This document shows positions 6,669-15,000 of a stretch of 64,000 bases of DNA, one piece after another. How positions within the stretch are numbered: the first letter of the stretch is position 1; each line of letters begins with the position of its first letter. The position numbers and the translations under genes were made by a program. The notes beneath the pieces were generated by a model that was not told the origin of the DNA, did not search any database, and worked only from the letters and a program-made list of their open reading frames with translations. Source of the stretch: Alistipes provencensis (GTDB lineage: Bacteria > Bacteroidota > Bacteroidia > Bacteroidales > Rikenellaceae); contig NZ_LT559262.1 of the NCBI RefSeq assembly GCF_900083545.1, positions 2,575,673-2,639,672 on the forward strand. Reading direction: 5' to 3'.

Positions 6669-8348
6669 ATGAACCTGAAATTTGTGACGATCTGTGCGGC
6701 GGCGATCCTGATAACGACCGCGGATGGCCGGGCCCGCACTCCGCACGCGGCTTCTTCCCCCGGCGGGCAACCGTTCGAAATGCCGCATGTCGCGCGGCCC
6801 GCAATCCCCGACCGCAGGGTCAGCGTCGCCGACTTCGGCGGCGTGGGCGACGGCCATACGCTCAATACCGGAGCTTTTGCCGATGCCATCGACGCCCTGA
6901 CGGCCCGCGGAGGCGGCCGCGTGGAGGTCCCCGAAGGGGTCTGGTTTACGGGCCCTATCGTGTTGAAAGACAACATCGAACTCCACGTCGGACAGAATGC
7001 CGTGATCGTCTTCAGCGACGACAAGTCGCTCTATCCTTTGGTCGAAACCACTTTCGAGGGACTCAACACCCTGCGCTGCCAGTCGCCGCTGTCGGCCCGC
7101 GGTGTCCGGAACGTGGCCGTCACGGGCCGCGGCGTGATCGACGGGAACGGCGATGCGTGGCGCGCCGTGAAGAAGGACAAACTCAATCCCCGCCAGTGGA
7201 AAGAGCTGGTGCAGAGCGGCGGTGTGCTCTCCGACGATGAAAAGACATGGTACCCTTCGGAAAGCTATAAGTTCGGAGCCTCCTCGGGCGCCGACCAGAA
7301 TGTCTCGACGTGGGCCGAAACGCGCGACGATTTCGAACGCATGCGCGATTTCCTGCGTCCGGTCATGGTCGCCATCCACAACTGCGAAAATGTCCTGCTG
7401 GAAGGCGTCACTTTCCAGAACTCCCCCTGCTGGAACATCCATCCGGCGATGTGCACCAACCTGATCGTCAACGACATTACGGTCCGCTGCCCCGACTATG
7501 CCCAGAACAGCGACGGCATCGACATCGAGTCGTGCCGAAATGTCGTGCTGACCAATTCGCGCTTCGACGTGGGCGACGACGGCATCTGCATCAAGAGCGG
7601 CAAGGATCAGGCGGGCCGCGACCGCGGCATTCCGTGCGAGAACATCCTCGTCGACAACTGCATCGTCTTCCACGGCCACGGCGGTTTCGTCGTCGGCAGC
7701 GAAATGTCGGGCGGCGTGCGCAACGTCAAGGTCTCGAACTGCGTCTTCTCGGGCACCGACGTGGGCCTGCGCTTCAAGTCCACGCGCGGCCGCGGCGGGG
7801 TGGTGGAGCATATCTGGATCGAGGATATCGCCATGAACAACATCCTGCAGGAACCGCTGCTGTTCGACCTTTTCTACGGCGGCAAATCGGCCTCCGAGGC
7901 GCTTGCCGCGGGAGCCGAAGCCGAGCCTACGGACGTGGCTCCCAAGGCTGTCGACGAAACTACGCCCACGTTCCGGAACATCCATATCCGCAACGTCTGG
8001 TGCCGCGGCGCCCGCCGTGCGATGTATTTCAACGGCCTGCCGGAGATGAACGTCGAGCATGTGACGGTCGAGAATACCTATATTTATGCCCGGACCGGAG
8101 CCCGGATCAACGAATCTTCGGACGTCGTGCTGCGCAACGTGCAGATCGTCCCCGAGCAGGGGCCTGCGCTGATGCTCAACAACGTGAAGAACCTCCATGC
8201 CGAGGGCTTCATAACGCCCGCAGGCATGGAGCGCGCTCTGGTTGTGACGGGCAGCCGCAACCGCGGCATCGCTGTCTCCTCGGCACAGATCACCCGGGAA
8301 AATGCGGACCTTTCCAAAAGCGCGGCCCGTTATGTCGTTATTAAATAG
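6669..8348 (+). CDS. Glycoside hydrolase family 28 (polygalacturonase)
   Basis: The 559-residue exported enzyme hydrolyses alpha-1,4-galacturonan (pectin backbone) or related rhamnogalacturonan. The right-handed beta-helix motifs of GH28 are in place. They are NSDGID (N280-D285), GDDGICIKSG with the Asp pair D303/D304, the HGHGG segment with H337, and the RFKSTRGRGG substrate-binding segment. D282, D303 and D304 are the likely catalytic carboxylates. The N-terminus is a signal peptide (MNLKFVTICAAAILITTADG). An insertion between the early strands (about 160-225, with KTWYPSESYKFGASSGADQ) is typical of Bacteroidetes members. The gene is followed after 8 bp by the pectate lyase gene. Confidence 0.95.
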   Translation: MNLKFVTICAAAILITTADGRARTPHAASSPGGQPFEMPHVARPAIPDRRVSVADFGGVGDGHTLNTGAFADAIDALTARGGGRVEVPEGVWFTGPIVLKDNIELHVGQNAVIVFSDDKSLYPLVETTFEGLNTLRCQSPLSARGVRNVAVTGRGVIDGNGDAWRAVKKDKLNPRQWKELVQSGGVLSDDEKTWYPSESYKFGASSGADQNVSTWAETRDDFERMRDFLRPVMVAIHNCENVLLEGVTFQNSPCWNIHPAMCTNLIVNDITVRCPDYAQNSDGIDIESCRNVVLTNSRFDVGDDGICIKSGKDQAGRDRGIPCENILVDNCIVFHGHGGFVVGSEMSGGVRNVKVSNCVFSGTDVGLRFKSTRGRGGVVEHIWIEDIAMNNILQEPLLFDLFYGGKSASEALAAGAEAEPTDVAPKAVDETTPTFRNIHIRNVWCRGARRAMYFNGLPEMNVEHVTVENTYIYARTGARINESSDVVLRNVQIVPEQGPALMLNNVKNLHAEGFITPAGMERALVVTGSRNRGIAVSSAQITRENADLSKSAARYVVIK

Positions 8349-8356
8349 CTGATTAC

Positions 8357-10216
8357 ATGATACGCAATTTGTTTTTATATATGCTGCCCGCTTTTCTGGT
8401 GCTTACGGCCGGATGCGGCGGCGACTCCACCGAGGCGGCTCCCGAGCGGAAGACCCTTCCCGTGCCCGACGTGACGTTCTCGGTCTCCGACCTGACGGCT
8501 ATTGTCCGCTGGTCGGTCTCGGCGCAGGTCGAGGCCGTGCGCTTCACCTTCGAGCTCTATGCCGGGGGTGCCTCTGCCCCCGAGAAAACGGCCACGACGA
8601 GCCTTACCTCCCAGCGCTTCGCACTGGAAGCGGGCGTGACCTACCGCTTCCGGGTGTGCGCCGTGGCGCCGCTCGGCTCGGCCGAATGGCAGGATTCCGC
8701 TTTTTCCGAAGAGGTTACCTTTACGGCCGGCGGTTCGCCCGTCGATCCGGGTGCGGATCTGGGGCTTCCCTTGGCCAACGAGAACGACGGCGTGCTGCGC
8801 GCCTTTCCGGGTGCCGAGGGCGGCGGCATGTACGTCACGGGCGGGCGCGGCGGCAAGGTCTGCCACGTCACCAACCTCAACGATTCGGGTACGGGATCGC
8901 TGCGTGCGGCTGTCGAGGCTTCGGGTAAGCGCATCGTCGTCTTCGACGTGGCGGGAACGATCGAACTGCTCAGCGATTTGCGCATCAAGAATGGAAACCT
9001 GACCATTGCCGGGCAGACGGCTCCGGGCAACGGGATTTGTGTGAGCGGCGGTACGGTCGTGATCGATGCCGACAATGTCATTGTCCGTTACATGCGTTTC
9101 CGCTTGGGCGACCTGAATAAAGGCGGTAATCTTTCCGATGGGTCGGATACCATTTGGGGACGTTATCGCACGGATATCATCCTCGACCACTGCTCGATGT
9201 CGTGGTCGATCGACGAGTGCGCCTCGTTCTATGCCAACCGCAACTTCACGATGCAGTGGTGCCTGCTGACCGAGAGCCTGCGCAAATCGGCGCACGGCAA
9301 GGGCGAGCATGGTTACGGCGGCATCTGGGGCGGCAGGAACGCCTCGTTCCACCATAACATGCTGGCCAATCACGACAGCCGCAATGCCCGCATCGACCAT
9401 CCGGGTATCTACGGCAGCTACCTCTCGACTCACCGGGGAAATGTCGATTACCGCAACAACGTGATTTACAACTGGGGCAGCAACACGACCTACGGCGGTG
9501 AGGACGGCTCGTTCAACATCGTGAACAACTATTACAAGCCCGGGCCGGCTTCGAAAGAGCGCAACTATTTCGTCGATGCCTACTGGTACAACTCCTCTTC
9601 GAACGTGGGTTCGGCCTATCCCCGGCTCTATATGTCCGGGAACTACCATGCGGGCGGCTATGCTTCGGCGATCAACGGCGATAACTGGTTGGGTGTCTAT
9701 TACCATCCGCAGGGCGACGATCCCTCGAAAACGGCCGGACGCCTTTCCGCTCCGCTGTCCGTCAGGGCCGGCGATACGCAGGTCTGCCACACGACGACCC
9801 ATTCGGCAGCCGATGCCTTCGATGCCGTGCTGAAATACGCCGGGGCTTCGCTCAGCCGCGATGCCGTCGACAAGCGCGCCGAGAGCGATGCCCGCAGCGG
9901 AGAGGCTACCTTTCCGAATGGCGGCAACGGCTCGACGGGAGGCATTATCGATACTCAATCCGCCGTCGGCGGCTGGCCCGAACTCACGGCCACCGATGAG
10001 GAGATACGGCGCGCCGCGACCGATACCGACGGCGACGGCATTCCCGACTATTACGAGACGCTGCTGGGGCTCGACCCGAACGACGCCTCCGACGCCAACG
10101 CCACGACGCTCGACCCGCAGGGCATTTATCCCAATATCGAGGTCTATTTTCACTTCCTCGTCAGGGAGATTTCCGTCGCCCAGACCGCAGGCGGAACCTA
10201 CACTGCTTTGGAATAG
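8357..10216 (+). CDS. Pectate lyase (PL1-like) lipoprotein
   Basis: The 619-residue protein has a lipobox ending at C20 (LTAGC), so it is probably anchored at the cell surface. A fibronectin-type-III-like domain follows (about 35-130). The pectate lyase domain begins near A149 (AFPGAEGGGMYVTGGRGG), with characteristic TNLNDSGTGSLRAAV, IAGQTAPGNGI and ILDHCSMSWSIDE segments. A calcium-binding TDTDGDGIPDYYE motif lies near residue 556. It should cleave demethylated homogalacturonan by beta-elimination, giving the unsaturated ends that the GH105 enzyme of this locus removes. It is spaced 8 bp from GH28 and 25 bp from the esterase gene, suggesting one transcript. Confidence 0.93.
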   Translation: MIRNLFLYMLPAFLVLTAGCGGDSTEAAPERKTLPVPDVTFSVSDLTAIVRWSVSAQVEAVRFTFELYAGGASAPEKTATTSLTSQRFALEAGVTYRFRVCAVAPLGSAEWQDSAFSEEVTFTAGGSPVDPGADLGLPLANENDGVLRAFPGAEGGGMYVTGGRGGKVCHVTNLNDSGTGSLRAAVEASGKRIVVFDVAGTIELLSDLRIKNGNLTIAGQTAPGNGICVSGGTVVIDADNVIVRYMRFRLGDLNKGGNLSDGSDTIWGRYRTDIILDHCSMSWSIDECASFYANRNFTMQWCLLTESLRKSAHGKGEHGYGGIWGGRNASFHHNMLANHDSRNARIDHPGIYGSYLSTHRGNVDYRNNVIYNWGSNTTYGGEDGSFNIVNNYYKPGPASKERNYFVDAYWYNSSSNVGSAYPRLYMSGNYHAGGYASAINGDNWLGVYYHPQGDDPSKTAGRLSAPLSVRAGDTQVCHTTTHSAADAFDAVLKYAGASLSRDAVDKRAESDARSGEATFPNGGNGSTGGIIDTQSAVGGWPELTATDEEIRRAATDTDGDGIPDYYETLLGLDPNDASDANATTLDPQGIYPNIEVYFHFLVREISVAQTAGGTYTALE

Positions 10217-10241
10217 CTGCCGGCTTGAACCTTAACTTGAG

Positions 10242-11864
10242 ATGAAACGCCTTTTCCTGCTGACGATCTGTCTGTTATTCGCCGGTGTTGCCTGCGGACG
10301 AAACCTGCATGTCTACTTGATCGGCGATTCGACCTGTGCCACGAAGGAGCTTGCGAAACAGAATCCCGAGCGGGGATGGGGACAGTTGTTCCGGCCGTTG
10401 TTCGACGGCTCGGTTACGGTCTGCAACCACGCTGCCAATGGCCGTTCCACCAAGTCGTTCCGCGACGAGGGCCGCTGGAAAACTGTTTGCGACGGGTTGC
10501 GGCCGGGCGATTACGTCTTCATCCAGTTCGGGCACAACGACCAGAAACAGAGCGACTCGACCCGCTACGCCTCCCCGGTGCAGTATGCCGCGAACCTACG
10601 CCGCTATGTGGCCGAGACGCGCGAACGGGGAGCCGTTCCGGTACTGCTGACGCCCATCGTGCGCCGCCGTTTTACCGACGGCGTGCTGGACGATACCCAC
10701 GGGCCCTATGCCGCCGCCGTGCGCCGTGTTTCGGCCGAAACGGGCACGGTGCTGATCGACGCCGAACGGCTGACCCGCGAATGGGTGTCACGGCTCGGGG
10801 ACGAGGCGTCGACAGCGTACTATATGTGGGTTGAGCCGGGAACCAATCCCCGCTGGCCCGACGGGCGGCAGGACAACACGCACCTCAATGTCCGCGGGGC
10901 CCGCACCGTGGCGCGGATGATCGCCGCGCGGCTTCCGGAGCTGATTCCCGAACTGGGACGCTGTCTGAAAACCTCCGATTTCGTGGTCGCACAGGACGGT
11001 TCGGGCGATTTCTTCACCTTGACGGAGGCCGTGGCCGCCGTTCCCGACTTCTGCCGCGACACGACCCGCATCCTTGTCTGCGAAGGCACCTACCGTGAGA
11101 AGATCGCCATTCCCGCCACCAAGCGTAATGTGGTGCTTGAAAGCCGTGGGGCAGTGACGGTTACATGGGACGATTACGCCGCGAAGACTGGAGCCACCGG
11201 GCGGCCGCTGGGCACTTCGGGCTCTTCGACCGTCTATTTCGGCGGCGACGGCTGGACGGTGCGCGGACTGACGTTCGAAAACTCCGCCGGGAGGGTGGGG
11301 CAGGCGGTCGCCGTGCAGTGCTTCGGCACCGGACTGCACTTCATCGGCTGTCGTTTCCTCGGCAATCAGGACACGCTCTACCTCTACGGCGCCGGCAACC
11401 GCGACGGGGAGACCGTCACGGAAAATGCCCGGATACTGTTCGAGGAGTGTTATGTCGAAGGTACGACCGATTTTATCTTCGGCTCGGCCGCGGCGCTGTT
11501 CCGCAACTGCGAGATTCGTTCGACGGCCGATTCCTACATCACGGCGGCTTCGACCTGCCGGGGACAGGCGTGCGGACTTATCTTTGAAAACTGCCGTCTG
11601 ACCGCTGCCGAAGGTGTCGCGCGCTGTTGGCTGGGGCGTCCGTGGCGCGATCATGCGCAGACGGTCTTTATCGGCTGTGAAATGGGGGCGCACATCCTGC
11701 CCGAAGGGTGGCACGACTGGTCGAAGCCGCATGCGCAAAAGACTGTCTTCTATGCCGAATACGGCTCTGAAGGCCCCGGCGCCGCTCCCCGCAGCCGCGT
11801 GAAATGGTCGCGGCAGCTCACGGAAAAAGAGGCCCGGCAGGTGCTTGCGGCCTTTGAAAAATAG
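10242..11864 (+). CDS. Two-domain pectin esterase: SGNH acetylesterase (CE12-like) fused to pectin methylesterase (CE8)
   Basis: The 540-residue exported protein joins two esterases. The first (about 22-245) is a rhamnogalacturonan-acetylesterase-like SGNH hydrolase with nucleophile S30 in GDSTC, the FGHNDQK segment, and D211/H214 in DNTHLN. The second (about 246-540) is a CE8 pectinesterase. It shows GNQDTLY (D377), DFIFG (D410, the expected nucleophile) and LGRPW (464-468, substrate arginine). Together they would strip acetyl and methyl groups from pectin so that lyase and GH28 can act. All catalytic residues are present in both halves, so both should be active. The signal peptide has a cysteine at 18 but the lipobox is weak. 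Confidence 0.93.
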   Translation: MKRLFLLTICLLFAGVACGRNLHVYLIGDSTCATKELAKQNPERGWGQLFRPLFDGSVTVCNHAANGRSTKSFRDEGRWKTVCDGLRPGDYVFIQFGHNDQKQSDSTRYASPVQYAANLRRYVAETRERGAVPVLLTPIVRRRFTDGVLDDTHGPYAAAVRRVSAETGTVLIDAERLTREWVSRLGDEASTAYYMWVEPGTNPRWPDGRQDNTHLNVRGARTVARMIAARLPELIPELGRCLKTSDFVVAQDGSGDFFTLTEAVAAVPDFCRDTTRILVCEGTYREKIAIPATKRNVVLESRGAVTVTWDDYAAKTGATGRPLGTSGSSTVYFGGDGWTVRGLTFENSAGRVGQAVAVQCFGTGLHFIGCRFLGNQDTLYLYGAGNRDGETVTENARILFEECYVEGTTDFIFGSAAALFRNCEIRSTADSYITAASTCRGQACGLIFENCRLTAAEGVARCWLGRPWRDHAQTVFIGCEMGAHILPEGWHDWSKPHAQKTVFYAEYGSEGPGAAPRSRVKWSRQLTEKEARQVLAAFEK

Positions 11865-11883
11865 CTTGGAATCCGATTTTTCG

Positions 11884-11905
11884 TATATTGGTGTCGTAAC
11901 GACAC
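11884..11905 (+). promoter_or_regulatory. Promoter P1 with 15-bp start-site palindrome, before the hybrid sensor gene
   Basis: TATATTGG serves as a -7 element and runs directly into the perfect palindrome GTGTCG-TAA-CGACAC (11891-11905), followed by TTTTA. The same arrangement, with one covarying base pair (T-A for C-G), lies upstream of the suf operon at 26317-26339. The predicted start falls inside the palindrome, so a repressor operator is at least as likely as an RNA hairpin. Confidence 0.55.
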
Positions 11906-11947
11906 TTTTATGTGTCGGACCGTTTTGCCGCACTGCGCGCAATTCGA

Positions 11948-11980
11948 TTTTGGAAATGTCCGTCCTTTTTGCTATATTGG
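11948..11980 (+). promoter_or_regulatory. Promoter P2 of the hybrid sensor gene
   Basis: TTTTG (11948-11952), a 20-nt gap and TATATTGG (11973-11980) form a near-consensus Bacteroidetes promoter. The leader to the ATG at 12006 is about 20 nt. It lies 89 nt downstream of P1. Confidence 0.65.
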
Positions 11981-12005
11981 GAAGACCGGATTTGTTTAAT
12001 TTACT

Positions 12006-15000
12006 ATGAAACGACTGTTGCTGACCCTTTTGCTGCTCGCCACCGTCCCGATCGCCCGGGCGACGCCTCCGCAGTGCCTTTTCCAGACCTACTCCACGCT
12101 GGACGGAATGACGCACGACCGTATCGCCGACATCTATACCGATTCGCGCGGATTCGTGTGGGTCTGCACATGGTACGGCGTCAGCCGTTTCGACGGATAC
12201 ACCTTCAAGAATTTCAGCACCACGCCGGGCGATTTCTCGCCCCTGTCGCACCACCGCTTCATCTCCGTGAGCGAGGATTCGAACGGACACCTCTGGTTCA
12301 CGACCTATAATTTCCATGTCTACCGGCTCAACCGCTATACCGAGCAGTTCGAGGACGTGGTATCGCTCGTCGAGGGCGTCGATTCGCAGCACTACCGCAT
12401 GACACACTGCCTGCACGACGGTCGCGGCGGCACATGGGTGGCCATTGCCGGACTGGGCGTGGCGCGTTTCGGCGATGCCGACGACGCGTCGCCCGTGCGC
12501 ATCGACGCCTTTTTCGACGCTCCGGTACTGGGCGGGGATGTCACGGCGATGTATGTCGACAATGGGGGCGACGCTTGGATCGCCACGGCTGACGGCCGCC
12601 TGAACCGGGTCGCCGCCGGGGAACGGACCGCCCGCACGCTCTGCGAAACGGCCTCCCCGGCTTTCTCGTTTACGGCCGATGCCGACTATGTCTACTGCGC
12701 CACGGCGGACGAGGTGGTCCGTGCAGGGCGCAGGGATGGCACGCTCACCCGTCTGCCGGGCGGCGGCGCTCCGCTCACGGCCATCGTCGCCGACTCGGTG
12801 CGCAGGACGGTCTATGCCGGCAGCCGTTCGGGGGAACTCTACCGCGTGTCGGGCGACCGGCTGGCGCGGCTGAATCCCAAAGGGGCGCGTCCGCGCCGTA
12901 TCCGCGATCTGGCGGCCGACTCCCACGGCATCGTGTGGGTGACTTCGGCCGAGACGGGCATCACGCGCTACAACCCCGCGACGGACGATTACAAGCATTT
13001 CGAACAGCAGCCCTACACCGTCTCCTACAACATCGACACCCTGACCAAGATCGCCGAGGGCGGCGGCCTGCTGTGGATCAAGATGAACAACTGGGGCTTC
13101 GGCTACTACGACCGCGACCGCGACGAGGTAGAACCTTTCTACAACGATCCCAAACTCCCCAACTGCCAGATGACCAACGCCGTCGTGCGTTTCGACGTGC
13201 GCGACGACGTGCTGTGGCTCTCGACCTACCACGAACGCGGCTTGCGCAAGGCGGTGATCCTGCGCCAGCCCGCCGAGGTCTTCACCCTCGACTCGAAATC
13301 CCCGAATCCGCTTTCGGGCGAGATACGCGCTCTGATGACCGACAGCCGGGGCCGGATGTGGGTCGGCACGCGCGACGGCGAGCTGATCGCTTTCGACGCC
13401 GCGAACAAACCCGTCTACACGCTTCCCGCGCAGGGCCGCCGGGGCACGGGTATGATCTACGCCCTGAAGGAGGACTCCTCGGGCAACATCTGGGTCGGCA
13501 CCAAGGGCGAGGGCCTCTACCGCATGACGCCCGAGGGCGGCGGCTATAAAGTCACGCATTTCACCCATTCCGAAGCGGATGCTTGGTCGCTCAGCGACGA
13601 TCAGGTCTATTGTGTCGAGGAGGACGGTTCGGGACGTATCTGGGTGGCGACCTACGGCGGGGGCATCAATCTGCTGGAAGACCCCGCCGGGCACCGGTTC
13701 ATCCATGCCGGCAACCTGATGACGCACTATCCGCTGGACGAGGCGGGGCGCGTGCGGTGGCTGCTTTACGACCGGCAGGACCGGATGTTCGCCGCCACGG
13801 TCGACGGCCTTTTGGTCTTCGACCCGGGGGCCAGTGCCAAATCGATGCGCTTCCGGCTGGTGCAGAAGATTCCGGGCGACGCGGAGTCGCTGGGCAACAA
13901 CGACATCATCCAGATGCTCCGCGATTCGGAGGGCCGCATCTGGCTGGCGACTTTCGGCGGCGGCCTGAACCTGATCTCGGGCTATGACGGCGAAGGGATG
14001 CCCCGGTTCCGCTGCTACGACAAGACGGCGGGACTGGCCGGCAACATCTGCATGGCCCTGACCGAGGACCGGCAGGGCGACCTGTGGGTCTCGACCCACA
14101 ACGCCGTGTCGCGCTTCGACCCGCGCCGCGGGATTTTCTCGAATTATTACCTCTACGACAACATGCGCAACGCGGTCTTCAGCGAGGCCACGGCGCTCAC
14201 CGCGCCGCAGGGCGACGTGCTCTTCGGCAGCGGCCGCCACCTCTACCGCTTCGATCCCGAGGCGGTCCGCGCTGCGAAGATCGACTACGAACTGCGTTTC
14301 ACGGGGCTCGACGTGCGCAACAAACCCGTCGTCGCGGGACGCCGCTCGCCGCTCTCGGAGTCGGTGACCGAGGCCGGCCGCATCGTTCTGCCCTACAATT
14401 TCTCGAATTTCCGCATGGAGTTCGCCTCGCTCAATTTCGCCATCCAGCATATCGTGGGTTATATGTACAAGTTGGAGGGTTACGACCACGACTGGAACAT
14501 CTCGGGAACTACCAACCGGGCGACCTATTCCAACGTGCCGATCGGCAGCTACACGCTCCATGTCAGGGCTTTCGTCGGCAACGCCGATGCGGCCGGCGAG
14601 GGGATCACGATCGGGGTCGAGGTGCTCCCCCCCCCTTGGCTCACATGGTGGGCTAAAACCCTCTACATACTGCTGGCGCTGGTCGTCATCGCCGTGGTCT
14701 ACCGCATTGCCAGCTCGGTCATCCGCATCCGCCGCGAGGCGAGTGTCGAACAGAACATGACCGACCTGAAACTGCGCTTCTTCACCAACATCTCCCACGA
14801 ACTGCGCACGCCGCTGACGCTCATTCTGGGCGGCATCGAGGATGCGCAGAAGCACGACGAACTCTCGCCCCGCGGCGAGAACAGCCTCACGCTGGCCCAC
14901 CGCAACGCCAAGCGCATGCTGACGCTCATCAATCAACTGCTGGACTTCCGCAAGATCGTCAAGGACAAGATGGAGCTGAAAATCTCGCGCGTGGACCTCG

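Noticed and set aside
11891..11905. Terminator reading of the palindrome before the hybrid sensor gene
   Set aside because: The stem has only 6 bp and sits directly on a -7 box; the identical layout at the suf operon already has a separate strong terminator upstream.
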